64,000 bases of DNA from Clostridia bacterium (GCA_017623595.1 JAGAOU010000044.1:1-64000); one strand, 5' to 3'; positions 26,753-35,374 are shown, counted from the stretch's first letter. A program made the numbers and translations. Notes: generated by a model from the letters alone, not told the origin.

Positions 26753-27676
26753 ATGAAAATTATCACCCTTACCCTGAACCCCGCCATTGATGTTCATTGC
26801 CATACCGCAACCTTCAAGCCCTTTAAGGAAAATCACTGCACCGTCACCGATCGGGAATGCGGCGGCAAGGGGGTCAACATCTCCCGCGCCCTGACCGTCA
26901 ACGGCGTGGACAGTCTTGCCTTTGTGGTGCTCGGCGCCGAGAACGGCAATGATTTTCGCAACAGTCTGATTCAGGACGGCCTGACCCTTTCTGCGGTGAC
27001 CGTTCCCGGTCGGATTCGTGAAAATATCACCCTCCATTGTGACGATTCCGATGAGACCCGTATTTCCTTTGCCGGTTTTGCGGCGGACAATACGCTTCTG
27101 GAGAAGATTGATGCCGCTGTTACCCCACAGGTGGACAACGCTTCCATCGTTACGCTGACCGGCTCCAATCCCAAGGGGCTTTCGGTGGACGGCCTCAAGG
27201 AGCTGCTCCGCAAATGGACCCGATTGGGAGCGAAGATTGTGATCGATTCCCGTTCCTTCACCCTTGCGGATCTGATCGAGATGAAGCCTTGGCTCATCAA
27301 GCCCAATCAGGAAGAAATTTCCGCCTATCTGGGGCAGGAAATTGATACCTTTGATCAGGTGGTCGCCGCCGCTCGGAATCTGTATGATCAGGGCATTTCC
27401 AATGTCATGATCAGCCTGGGACCCCAGGGGGCTCTGTTGGTTTGCAATGAGGGCGTTTTTGCCGCAATTCCGCCGAAAATTGAGGCTCTTTCCACCATTG
27501 GTGCGGGGGATTCCTCCATTGCAGGTTTTCTCTCTGTCGCCGAAAAAACTGCCGCTGATCGTTTGCGCACTGCTGTTGCCTTCGGCACCGCCGCCTGCCT
27601 TACGTCGGGGACAAAGCCGCCCCTGCCCGCAGATGTGAAATCCGTTTGGGAAAAAGTGACGGTAAACAATATCTGA
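26753..27676 (+). CDS. PfkB-family sugar kinase (1-phosphofructokinase / tagatose-6-phosphate kinase type)
   Basis: The 307-residue protein has the opening ITLTLNPAIDV, ECGGKGVNISRAL, and the C-terminal ATP/anion-hole motif STIGAGDSSIAGFL. These are typical of FruK/LacC kinases that phosphorylate ketohexose phosphates to bisphosphates. It follows the dehydrogenase by 8 nt and ends the operon. With GH20 and DeoR upstream, a route for an amino sugar or hexitol is possible; the precise sugar is unknown. Confidence 0.85.
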   Translation: MKIITLTLNPAIDVHCHTATFKPFKENHCTVTDRECGGKGVNISRALTVNGVDSLAFVVLGAENGNDFRNSLIQDGLTLSAVTVPGRIRENITLHCDDSDETRISFAGFAADNTLLEKIDAAVTPQVDNASIVTLTGSNPKGLSVDGLKELLRKWTRLGAKIVIDSRSFTLADLIEMKPWLIKPNQEEISAYLGQEIDTFDQVVAAARNLYDQGISNVMISLGPQGALLVCNEGVFAAIPPKIEALSTIGAGDSSIAGFLSVAEKTAADRLRTAVAFGTAACLTSGTKPPLPADVKSVWEKVTVNNI

Positions 27677-27692
27677 AATTTTTCATACAAAG

Positions 27693-27724
27693 AGAGATCC
27701 CTCGTTAACGGGGGATCTCTTTTG
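27693..27724 (+). terminator. Terminator of the GH20 operon
   Basis: A 9-bp stem (27693-27701/27712-27720) followed by TTTT. Confidence 0.75.
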
Positions 27725-27745
27725 ATACTTTTTCGTATTGTTCGG

Positions 27746-28579
27746 TTATGTTTCTTTTTTGCCCTTTCGGTAGTTGCCGGGGGAGGTTCCGTAATGGTTT
27801 CGGAAGGTTTTGATGAAGTAACTCAGGTCGCTGAATCCGCATTCCAAAGCGATTTCCGTGATGGATTTGTCTCCCCGCTTCAACAATTCCGCAGCCCGCT
27901 CCACACGGTATTCATTGAGGTAGCGGATGGGTGTTTTCCCTGTGATATTTTTGAAATATTCTCCGAAGTATTTTTCGCTCAATCCTGCCGCATGGGAGAG
28001 GTCCTGCAGGGTGATGGGGTCTGCGTAATGCTCTCGCAGAAACAAAATCGCCTGCTCAAAGGAGGCCAATCGGAATTTGCGCCCCTCGGACCGAGGCTCC
28101 TGCCGCGGTTCGGGGGAACGGATCCATTCGGTCAGCAGGGCAAACAGGGCCGCCAGTGCTTCGGTCTGATACCCTCTTTGCCGACACCGCAAGGTCTCCG
28201 TCAATGTCGGAAGCGGAGCTTGGCAGGGACCGATACGAAACTGAGACAGGATTTCCGCCGCCTTTTTCTTTGTGGATCCCTGAAGAATTTCGGTCAATCC
28301 CGCTCCGTCGAAAACAACGCATTCATACCATGCATCCTCGGGTATGCCGCTGTGCACCGTCCCGTGGGGAATCAGGGCAAACTGCCCCTCTGTCATCCTT
28401 TTTGATATGCCGTCCACCGTCAGCGTCAGCGTTCCTCTTCGCAGGAGCAAAAGCTCTGCCTCCGGGTGCCAATGGTGCATCATCACATAGCGGGGATGGC
28501 TTTTGTCCACGGAATAGTACGCCATGGGAAAGCCTTCGGTTTTGTGGGTAATGGATTCGCGGCAAAGATGGAAGATCAT
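27746..28579 (-). CDS. AraC-family regulator divergent from fucI
   Basis: The 277-residue protein has a cupin domain (MMHHWHPEAELLLLRRGTLTLTVDG, GQFALIPHGTVHSG) and a C-terminal AraC domain (ITLQDLSHAAGLSEKYFGEYFKNITGKTPIRYLNEYRVERAAELL and ITEIALECGFSDLSYFIKTFRNHYGTSPGNYRK). ATG 28579 is chosen, 8 nt after AAGGAG; a GTG at 28588 would overlap that site. Divergence from fucI suggests it activates fucose use. Confidence 0.87.
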   Translation of the reverse strand: MIFHLCRESITHKTEGFPMAYYSVDKSHPRYVMMHHWHPEAELLLLRRGTLTLTVDGISKRMTEGQFALIPHGTVHSGIPEDAWYECVVFDGAGLTEILQGSTKKKAAEILSQFRIGPCQAPLPTLTETLRCRQRGYQTEALAALFALLTEWIRSPEPRQEPRSEGRKFRLASFEQAILFLREHYADPITLQDLSHAAGLSEKYFGEYFKNITGKTPIRYLNEYRVERAAELLKRGDKSITEIALECGFSDLSYFIKTFRNHYGTSPGNYRKGKKET

Positions 28580-28674
28580 GACGCGCACTCCTTTTTCCGG
28601 AAATTTTTTTGCATTTCTACGGTTTTATTTGAAAAAAAAAGAGAAAAAACCGGAAATTGTTATACTTTATCCTT

Positions 28675-28703
28675 ATTATAGTACAAGACAATTCGGTTGT
28701 CAA
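28675..28703 (-). promoter_or_regulatory. Promoter of the AraC gene next to fucI
   Basis: TTGACA (28698-28703, minus), 17 nt, TATAAT (28675-28680). Confidence 0.7.
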
Positions 28704-28713
28704 GAGGTATAAT
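28685..28713 (+). promoter_or_regulatory. fucI: Probable activator-dependent promoter of fucI
   Basis: TATAAT (28708-28713) has only AAGACA 17 nt upstream (28685-28690). It overlaps the AraC promoter on the other strand, so expression of one should affect the other. Confidence 0.5.
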
Positions 28714-28746
28714 AAAAATATAAAAAATTTTTCGGAGGTACGTTTT

Positions 28747-30543
28747 ATGGCTCGTTATATCGGTTCTTTTCCCGTCATCGGCATTCGTCCCACCATCGAC
28801 GGACGGCGCGGTGTTTTGGGGGTTCGTGAATCTCTGGAAGGACAGACCATGCAGATGGCGAAGTCTGCCGCTAAGTTGTTGGAGGAAAATCTGCGTTACA
28901 GTGACGGTACTCCCGTGAAAACGGTGATCGCCGACACCACCATCGGCAGAGTTGCCGAAGCCGCCGCCTGCGCAGAGAAATTCCGCAAGGAGGGGGTTGA
29001 AATCACACTGACCGTGACCCCCTGCTGGTGCTACGGCTCCGAGACCATGGACAGTGACCCGAATACCATCAAAGCGGTTTGGGGCTTTAACGGCACCGAG
29101 CGTCCCGGCGCGGTGTATCTTGCCTCTGTGTTGGCCACCCATGCTCAGAAGGGACTTCCCGCATTCGGGATCTACGGCCATGATGTCTGTGATGCGGACG
29201 ATACGGAAAACATTCCCGCAGATGTGGCGGAAAAGATTTTGCGCTTTGCCCGTGCCGCGGTTGCCGCTGCCACCATGCGAGGCAAATCCTATCTGCAGAT
29301 CGGTTCTGCCTGTATGGGCATCGGCGGGTCGATGATTGATTATAATTTTATGGAAGATTATCTCGGTATGCGTGTGGAATCCGTGGACGAGGTGGAACTG
29401 ATCCGTCGCATGACCGAAGAAATTTATGACAAGGCAGAGTTCGAAAAGGCGCTGAAATGGGCGAAGGAATCCTGCATCGAGGGCTTCGACAAGAACCCCG
29501 AAAACCTGCAGAAGTCCCGTGCCGCCAAGGGTTCCGATTGGGAATTCGTAGTTAAAATGGCGGTCATCATCAAAGATCTTATGTCTGGCAACGCCAACCT
29601 GCCCAAAGGGTGCGAAGAGGAATCTGTGGGGCACAACGCTATCGCCGCAGGGTTCCAGGGACAGCGCCAGTGGACCGACTTCTATCCCAACGGCGATTTT
29701 GCAGAGGCCATGCTGAACACCTCTTTTGACTGGAACGGAATCCGTGAGCCCTACATTTTGGCTACGGAGAACGATATTCTCAACGGCATCGGCATGCTGT
29801 TCGGAAAGCTTCTGACGGGGCGCGCTCAGATGTTTGCCGATGTGCGTACCTGTTGGAACGGAGCCTCGGTCAAACGGGTTACGGGCTATGAGCTGGAGGG
29901 CCACGCCAAGGATGCGGACGGCTTTATTCATCTGATCAATTCCGGTGCATGTTGTTTGGATGCCAACGGTGAGGCGAAGGATGTCAACGGTGCGGCGGTT
30001 ATGAAACCTTGGTATGAGGTCACCGAAGCCGACCAAAAGGCGATTATGGAAAACACCACCTGGAATTATGCGGATCTGGGCTATTTCCGCGGCGGCGGTT
30101 ATTCTTCCCGCTTTTTGACCCGTGCCGAAATGCCCGTCACCATGATCCGTCTCAATCTGGTCAAGGGCCTCGGCCCCACTTTGCAGATCGCAGAGGGCTG
30201 GACCGTTTCCCTCCCCGATGAGGTTTCCGATGTGCTTTGGAAGCGCACCGACTATACCTGGCCCTGCACCTGGTTTACCCCCCGCATTACGGGACAAGGT
30301 GCCTTTGCCTCGGCCTACGATCTGATGAACAACTGGGGCGCCAACCACGGTGCTATCTCTTACGGACACATCGGTGCTGATCTGATCACGTTGTGCTCGA
30401 TTCTCCGTATCCCTGTGTCTCTGCACAATGTGGAGGAGGAAAAGATCTTCCGTCCTGCCTGCTGGAATGCCTTTGGTATGGATAAGGAAGGTCAGGACTA
30501 TCGGGCTTGTCAGACCTACGGCCCCCTCTTTAAGAAGGTTTAA
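28747..30543 (+). CDS. fucI: L-fucose isomerase
   Basis: The 598-residue protein is of standard length for FucI. It opens [28 protein letters not shown] and has the metal/catalytic motifs ATENDILNG (Glu) and [11 protein letters not shown] (Asp), and the C-terminal [23 protein letters not shown]. It converts L-fucose to L-fuculose (and D-arabinose to D-ribulose) with Mn2+. GGAGG lies before ATG 28747. No fuculokinase or aldolase is next to it here; the following gene is an interrupted SGNH hydrolase. Confidence 0.95.
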   Translation: MARYIGSFPVIGIRPTIDGRRGVLGVRESLEGQTMQMAKSAAKLLEENLRYSDGTPVKTVIADTTIGRVAEAAACAEKFRKEGVEITLTVTPCWCYGSETMDSDPNTIKAVWGFNGTERPGAVYLASVLATHAQKGLPAFGIYGHDVCDADDTENIPADVAEKILRFARAAVAAATMRGKSYLQIGSACMGIGGSMIDYNFMEDYLGMRVESVDEVELIRRMTEEIYDKAEFEKALKWAKESCIEGFDKNPENLQKSRAAKGSDWEFVVKMAVIIKDLMSGNANLPKGCEEESVGHNAIAAGFQGQRQWTDFYPNGDFAEAMLNTSFDWNGIREPYILATENDILNGIGMLFGKLLTGRAQMFADVRTCWNGASVKRVTGYELEGHAKDADGFIHLINSGACCLDANGEAKDVNGAAVMKPWYEVTEADQKAIMENTTWNYADLGYFRGGGYSSRFLTRAEMPVTMIRLNLVKGLGPTLQIAEGWTVSLPDEVSDVLWKRTDYTWPCTWFTPRITGQGAFASAYDLMNNWGANHGAISYGHIGADLITLCSILRIPVSLHNVEEEKIFRPACWNAFGMDKEGQDYRACQTYGPLFKKV

Positions 30544-30544
30544 T

Positions 30545-31150
30545 ATGGAAGATTTTACCTATCAGACAGGGGAGACCGCTGTCCCCCTTGAAACCTACGA
30601 ATGGGATCGCACTTGGTTTGAGCACACCGAGAATACCTCCGCAAAACGGGTGTTTTATATCGGAGATTCCATTTCCTGGGGGATCCGTCCCGAGGCGCAA
30701 AAAATGGCAGAATCGGAGTTTTTGATCGATGCTTTTGCCACATCCAAGGCCTTGGACAATCCCTTCTTTCTTCCCACGTTGGATCTGCTCCTTCGGCAGG
30801 GAAGACCTCCCGCACTGATGCTTGTCAACAGCGGACTTCATGGCTGGCATCTGGAGGATAATGTCGAATACGCAGAAGGGATGAGGCAGCTTTTGAGATC
30901 CTTGAAGGAACGCTGTCCCTCCGTCGCCGCGGTGCTCACTACCTGTGTTTCGGATCCGCGGCGCAACGAACGGGTCAAAACCCGCAATGCTGTTGTGCAA
31001 AAAATTGCGGAAGAGCTGAACTGCCCCATTCTTGATTTCTATTCCCCATCCTAGAATTGTTCCCATACCGACGGCGTACACTTCAACGGGGATGGCTACC
31101 GCACCCTTGCCGAAACTCTCATATCCCGCGTTCGAACCCTTCTGAAATAA
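30545..31150 (+). pseudogene. SGNH/GDSL hydrolase interrupted by one in-frame TAG
   Basis: The frame starts 1 nt after fucI and encodes an SGNH hydrolase: block I FYIGDSISWG (nucleophile Ser), block II/III VNSGLHGWHLEDN. A TAG at 31052-31054 would end the protein at 169 residues. However, the same frame continues without further stop to TAA at 31148-31150 and supplies the missing catalytic block V, DGVHFNGDGYRTLAE (Asp-x-x-His). So a single stop separates the nucleophile from its Asp-His pair. It may be a fresh nonsense mutation, a sequence error or a readthrough codon. Intact, it would be 201 residues and could deacylate sugars. Confidence 0.8.
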
Positions 31151-31153
31151 TCG

Positions 31154-31190
31154 ATCCCCCGCAATTCTTCGGAGTTGCGGGAGATTTTTT
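31154..31190 (+). terminator. Terminator of the fucI operon
   Basis: A stem (CCCGCAA 31158-31164 with TTGCGGG 31175-31181) followed by T6. Confidence 0.75.
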
Positions 31191-31283
31191 GCAAAAAAAG
31201 CTTCGTTTGAAAACTTTTTGTTAAATTATTAAAAAACCTGTCACATTCTTCGATTTTTTTCGTGTATATAGAGTGAAAGCCCA

Positions 31284-31313
31284 TTGACAAACACTGTGGG
31301 GCTATGATAAAAT
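31284..31313 (+). promoter_or_regulatory. Promoter of the exported-protein pair
   Basis: TTGACA (31284-31289), 18 nt, TAAAAT (31308-31313). Confidence 0.6.
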
Positions 31314-31347
31314 AAAATTGTAAGATAAAACGAAAGAAGGTGCTGAA

Positions 31348-32400
31348 ATGAAAAAGAAATTTTCCTTTGTACTTTGCCTGTTGATTGTGTTGCTTTGTTT
31401 TTGTTCCTGTGCTCCGCAGGCGGCTTCGGACGGAACTTCCGACGGTTCCACCGATTTGGCAGCAGATGCGACGCAGACGGAAAAGAAGTTGCCGCAGAAT
31501 CCTCCATACGGTCCCCAACCGTATACTTACGACAGGGAGAATCGTACCGTTCTTTCGGATGAAGAACTTTCCCGTATTCCTTCAGCAGATGTGACAGGTG
31601 CTTGGATTTATCGAGATTCCGACGACGGGGATGAGGTTTCTTTTTCAAAGAATTTTCCTTATTCGTATCCGGGCACAAAGGTGGAGGATGCCGTTCCGCC
31701 CGAGAATGTGCGGAACTGTTATCTCTTAAATGGGAAAAAGGTGTGGGGAACTTATAAATCCACAATGCGAGCGGCCCATGATGCGGGAACGACCTATCAT
31801 GTGTATACCGTTGATGGGGGTGGAACCTTTGGCTTGACTGAGGACGGAAAGCTTTGTACGTATCGGTATCCGGCAAAGGGCGATGCCCCTTATCAGGGGG
31901 ATCTTGATCGTGTTTTGTCTCGGGGGAAAATGATTTACGAAGAATTGTCCGGGATGGAATCAAGCCGTGTAATTGCCGAGCAGCGCATGGACGATTCCGG
32001 CGGTTGTGTTATATATTTGTACAACTATGCGTTTCTTCCCCGTGAGGCGTTTGTTGACGGCACGCCTATGGCTACTTCCTATGAGTTGGTTTTTGATAAG
32101 CGTCAGCAGACGCCATTCAGTCTGACATATTTTCCCAAAGAATATTCCGACGAAATGAGAAATGTTGAGGTTGCTACGGCCGGTATTGCGGCAGCAATAC
32201 AGGAAACACGCTTTATGGTGGAGCAGCAAGGGAAGGCGTTTCGTCGCGTTTCTGCGAAATATTCCGGCCATTTTATTGGCGAAGACGGTGAATTGTATGG
32301 CATTTATACCGTTTCCTTTGCTTTGACAGATGAACTTCCCCAACTTTTGACGACATGTCAAGTGGCCTGCCGTCTAACAGGTGAAAATGCGGTAGGGTAA
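31348..32400 (+). CDS. Lipoprotein of unknown function
   Basis: The 350-residue protein has a lipoprotein signal (MKKKFSFVLCLLIVLLCFCSC, acylated Cys about 21). A Ser/Thr/Asp linker follows, then a soluble domain with many aromatic residues and alternating strands (GTTYHVYTVDGGGTFGLTEDGKLCTYRYPAKG; GGCVIYLYNYAFLPREAFVDGTPMATSYELVFD). I recognise no domain. The next gene encodes another exported protein and starts 18 nt later, so they are one operon. Confidence 0.72.
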   Translation: MKKKFSFVLCLLIVLLCFCSCAPQAASDGTSDGSTDLAADATQTEKKLPQNPPYGPQPYTYDRENRTVLSDEELSRIPSADVTGAWIYRDSDDGDEVSFSKNFPYSYPGTKVEDAVPPENVRNCYLLNGKKVWGTYKSTMRAAHDAGTTYHVYTVDGGGTFGLTEDGKLCTYRYPAKGDAPYQGDLDRVLSRGKMIYEELSGMESSRVIAEQRMDDSGGCVIYLYNYAFLPREAFVDGTPMATSYELVFDKRQQTPFSLTYFPKEYSDEMRNVEVATAGIAAAIQETRFMVEQQGKAFRRVSAKYSGHFIGEDGELYGIYTVSFALTDELPQLLTTCQVACRLTGENAVG

Positions 32401-32418
32401 GGAAAGGAGAAGATGTGC

Positions 32419-33690
32419 ATGAAAAAAATCTCCGGACTGTTGCTCGGAATCGTGTTCGCTGTTTCCTGCTTTGTTCTTCCCTCCTTTGCCATTTCTATGG
32501 TGCAGGATACCTACGATACATTGGAAGAATATGAAGCCTACCTTGCGGAACAAGATGATCTTCCTCCCAATTTTGTGCGTTATGAAGAACTTGCACCCTT
32601 CGGCGAATTTGAATCCTTTGTTCCGGTTGCCCAGGTTTTTGCTGTTGATGAGCATAAAAAGTACTACTATCGTTTGAAGGATGAAAACAATATCTCATAC
32701 ACTATCACGATCTATTCCTATGATTACGGGGATTATCCTGAGGAGAACTTGCCTTTGGAAGGGGAACTTGGGGAAGACCTTCGTACGCATCCTTCCGGAA
32801 CGGACGGTTATGTGGTAGTTGGTGATGCGGTGTATGTTTATGATGTCGGAATTTTGAAGCGCATTGTTTGGTTCCGCAATGGGTTAAGCTTTACCTTGTC
32901 TGTTCCCTCCGATTATCCTGCAAGGGAAAAGAATACCGTTGTTTCAAAGCTTTTGTCCCAATCCGCTTCTTCTGATGCGTTGGAATTCTTTTCTCCCGAA
33001 GTGCCCTTGGAAACACGCTTTTCCGTCGTGAAAGGGGAGACTGCTTTTCGGGCGTATTTGGAAGATTCTTGGCAGCCCGAAGGGTTTTTCCTGCCCGAAG
33101 ATTTTGCAGCCCTCGGGACATTTGAGTGCTTTTGGCGTATTACCGATTCGCCTGCGGATTTCAGCCGTTATGCCTATTCGTTCCTTGACAAGGAAGGCCT
33201 TCGTTGGTTTGTGAAAGTTCTTCCCAATGAAATCCCTCATAACCATGAATATTGTGTAGCGGCACCGAAGTCAAAGGATTTGTATCATATTGGGTATACG
33301 TTCCCAAGCTGTTACTATTCGTTGGGAGATTACTGTTATCTTTTTGATAATACCGGTTTTCGTCATATTTTGTGGATTGAGGGGGATATCCGGTTTGAAA
33401 TACACTGTTCCTCCGAATATCGGAATGTAAAAAAGTATAATGATGAACCCTCGCCTATCTTTTCGCCCGCAAAGGCGGAGAGTGTTTTAAACAGTCTTGC
33501 CCGAACCGGTTCCCATGGAAAAGATTCTCTTGATGTTCCTACGGATTCAAGTTTTGAATCTTCAATTTCCACTGTCGATGTAGGTCAGTGCGATGGGGTA
33601 TCGTTGTTCCTTACGATCGGGATCGTAACTCTTCTTGTTGTCGGCGGGGCGGTGACTGCAATCTTCTTATTGAAGCGAAAGAAAGCATAA
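32419..33690 (+). CDS. Exported, C-terminally anchored protein of unknown function
   Basis: The 423-residue protein has a signal peptide (MKKISGLLLGIVFAVSCFVLPSFA), a large extracellular part, a Ser-rich stalk and a C-terminal membrane helix (SLFLTIGIVTLLVVGGAVTAIFLL) followed by KRKKA. The outer part contains two similar halves: APFGEFESFVPVAQVF at about 54-69 and AALGTFECFWRITDSP at about 233-248 open comparable stretches, followed by YYRLKDE and AYSFLDKEG. This indicates an internal duplication. No family recognised. ATG 32419 is preferred over ATG 32413 by spacing from AGGAGA. Confidence 0.72.
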   Translation: MKKISGLLLGIVFAVSCFVLPSFAISMVQDTYDTLEEYEAYLAEQDDLPPNFVRYEELAPFGEFESFVPVAQVFAVDEHKKYYYRLKDENNISYTITIYSYDYGDYPEENLPLEGELGEDLRTHPSGTDGYVVVGDAVYVYDVGILKRIVWFRNGLSFTLSVPSDYPAREKNTVVSKLLSQSASSDALEFFSPEVPLETRFSVVKGETAFRAYLEDSWQPEGFFLPEDFAALGTFECFWRITDSPADFSRYAYSFLDKEGLRWFVKVLPNEIPHNHEYCVAAPKSKDLYHIGYTFPSCYYSLGDYCYLFDNTGFRHILWIEGDIRFEIHCSSEYRNVKKYNDEPSPIFSPAKAESVLNSLARTGSHGKDSLDVPTDSSFESSISTVDVGQCDGVSLFLTIGIVTLLVVGGAVTAIFLLKRKKA

Positions 33691-33697
33691 TTTATCA

Positions 33698-33736
33698 GAG
33701 AGCTCTCCGTTCTTTTGCGGAGAGTTCTCTTTTTTT
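33698..33736 (+). terminator. Terminator of the exported-protein pair
   Basis: A 12-bp stem (33698-33709/33718-33729) followed by T7. Confidence 0.85.
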
Positions 33737-33820
33737 AGTGTCCATTGTGCATGGTGCCTAATTTTTTAAAATTCTTTTATAAACTTTGTGTACAAAGTAT
33801 AAGAAATTGCAAAAACCCTC

Positions 33821-33849
33821 TTGACAACAGTCGGAAAATATGCTATAAT
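33821..33849 (+). promoter_or_regulatory. Strong promoter of the large RNA
   Basis: A full-consensus TTGACA (33821-33826), 17 nt, TATAAT (33844-33849). Transcription would start near 33856. No reading frame follows it for about 700 nt. Confidence 0.85.
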
Positions 33850-33855
33850 AAAGCC

Positions 33856-34553
33856 ACAAAGAAGAGAACCCCCGACAGGAGGAAATCCTCAATCAGCGCC
33901 AAAGGGTGCATAGCGTCGGAGAGGAAATCTTTGTAGTCAGGAGACGAGGAGTATGAGAAGTCCCAACATTTGATCAGGGTTGCCCGACAAGGTGTCGCGG
34001 TACCCCAAAACGACTTACCCGATCCGATAAAACCGGCCGTGATCCGAAAGGAGACGCGAAAGATGAGAAGCCCCAACATCTGAGTTGGGAGCCGTAGCAA
34101 AGGGTTACGGTATCCCAAACAAATCACCATTAAAAACCGGTCGTTCCCCGGAAAGGAGAACGGGAAATGAGAATTCCGAAAAAGTAAGACGGGTCGCTCC
34201 GTAAGAGGCGGTGCGTCCCTTGAAATAGTAACCCCCGGTCCTTCCCCGTAAGGAGAAAGGAAGAGGAGTATGAATCTTCAGAAATTCATGAAGCTTCAGA
34301 CCGAATGAAACGGGGATTCGGATAATTCGTCCGAATTCCTGCCCAATCAAAACATCGTGTTTTTCCATGAGGCTTGACTCCCATGAAGTAGTTAGATCCG
34401 CACATGCCGTGCGGGGTCGGGAAAACCGACAGGCCCGAATCTATGAAAGAGGTACGGACCCATGTTTTGAGTTGATCCGCGGCGATCTGGAAGCCGTGAG
34501 TTGAGACTAAAATTAAAAATAAGTCAAAGGGCTGTCGCTTATGCGGCAGCCCT
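33856..34553 (+). ncRNA. Large structured RNA built from four diverged ~100-nt modules (unassigned class)
   Basis: About 700 nt of non-coding sequence follow a consensus promoter. The 5' part can form a junction: CCGAC/GTCGG (33872-33876/33915-33919) enclosing two hairpins (33877-33889, 33896-33909). Four modules follow, marked by AGGAGA at 33939, 34049, 34154 and 34251. Modules 2-4 begin with a hairpin whose outer stems differ but pair (CGT/ACG, CGTTC/GAACG, CCTT/AAGG) and whose inner end is CC-GNNA-type loop-GG. An ATGAGAA-like purine linker follows. A second hairpin then covaries in all four: 33977-34005, 34085-34118, 34191-34219, 34314-34339. The 3' part has further hairpins (34395-34418). 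Size and complexity recall the ROOL/OLE/GOLLD classes, but I cannot match it to any. The 3' end is uncertain. Confidence 0.72.
34528..34553. terminator. Shared terminator of the large RNA and the facing operon
   Basis: An 11-bp stem with a TTAT loop. On the minus strand it is followed by TTTGACTTATTTTTAATTTT, on the plus strand only by CAGTTTG, so it is better suited to the minus-strand operon. Confidence 0.65.
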
Positions 34554-34605
34554 CAGTTTGTCGATAAACCCCAAAAAGAATCTTTTTGTCTTATACAATC
34601 CTTTT

Positions 34606-34971
34606 TCATTTTCTGTTGTATCTCTTTTTACAGAAGGAGCAAAGCTCTTTTCCGTTTTCGACGGCATCTCGAAAGGTTTGACCGATAATCGTTTTGGAGC
34701 GGGAAAGGGAAGAGCAGTCTGTATACAGATGAAATTTTGCTCCCGATGCGGTGACATAAACAATATCCGAATCCTGTAGTTGAGGATATCCCTCCGGGAT
34801 CGGTTTTTGCTCCACAGCTTCTTCCCACGGTGTCTTCTCTTCCAGCTCCGCACCTGCCTCTGCCACAGAGCGCTCATGGATACCCTGCCCGATGCCAATG
34901 GCTATTACGGCAATAAAGGCAATCAGCAATACTCCGATGACACAGATGCTTTGCAATCGACGGTGGCTCAT
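34606..34971 (-). CDS. Small membrane protein with a C-terminal His-Cys3 metal site
   Basis: The 121-residue protein has one N-terminal membrane helix (about 8-29), an acidic/proline linker and a short globular domain with His81, Cys86, Cys111 and Cys114 (FHLYTDCSSLS ... LCSFC). This is the spacing of the small H-x4-C...C-x2-C domain seen at the ends of some nucleases and phage or competence proteins (domain recognition by motif only). Its ATG overlaps the stop of the ribbon-helix-helix gene (ATGA). It converges on the large RNA. Function unknown. Confidence 0.72.
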   Translation of the reverse strand: MSHRRLQSICVIGVLLIAFIAVIAIGIGQGIHERSVAEAGAELEEKTPWEEAVEQKPIPEGYPQLQDSDIVYVTASGAKFHLYTDCSSLSRSKTIIGQTFRDAVENGKELCSFCKKRYNRK

Positions 34972-35147
34972 TGTTCACTGTCGGGAATTATCCCGTTTTG
35001 CGCCTCAAAGGTGCGGATGTATTCTTCCAGAATGAATTCGATTTCCTTGTTTTCCGATCTCTTGTGGGTTGCGGCGATCACCTTCAGCTTGTGGTGCATT
35101 TCTTCCGAAATCCGCAACGAGAAGGGCTGATAATATTTTCCGTTCAT
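34968..35147 (-). CDS. Ribbon-helix-helix DNA-binding protein
   Basis: The 59-residue protein has the Arc/MetJ form: a beta strand (QPFSLRISEEMHHKLKVIAATHKRSENKEIEFILEEYIRTFE) followed by two helices. ATG 35147 follows GGGGAAT; a longer frame to 35177 lacks a site. It is translationally coupled to the membrane protein at 34606. Such small repressors often control their own operon or belong to toxin-antitoxin-like pairs; no toxin family is recognised. Confidence 0.75.
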   Translation of the reverse strand: MNGKYYQPFSLRISEEMHHKLKVIAATHKRSENKEIEFILEEYIRTFEAQNGIIPDSEQ

Positions 35148-35315
35148 AATTGATTCCCCGTTTCCATTTTTTTCCACTTTCTTATTATAACATATAATTG
35201 CAATCTTTAAGAATTCAATTTGATGTCAAATTTTTAAAAATTTGTGTGCTTCTTCCTCTTTTTGTTTTTGTTTTCCCGATTTTTCTTTCTTTTTTTGAAT
35301 TTTCCTCAAAAACAA

Positions 35316-35344
35316 TTGACAAAATCCGACAAACGTGGTAGAAT
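35316..35344 (+). promoter_or_regulatory. Promoter of the anion transporter gene
   Basis: TTGACA (35316-35321), 17 nt, TAGAAT (35339-35344), TGG before the -10. Confidence 0.75.
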
Positions 35345-35374
35345 AGGTCGGAATAAAAAAGGGAGATTTTTTTT

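Noticed and set aside
28660-30426. 588-codon frame antisense to fucI
   Set aside because: Overlaps fucI fully, which has all family motifs.
31052-31054. Selenocysteine recoding in the SGNH hydrolase
   Set aside because: The codon is TAG, not TGA, and no SECIS-like hairpin follows directly.
33856-34553. tmRNA, RNase P, group I or group II intron as identity of the large RNA
   Set aside because: No tRNA-like ends, no RNase P core sequences, no intron domain V or intron-encoded protein.
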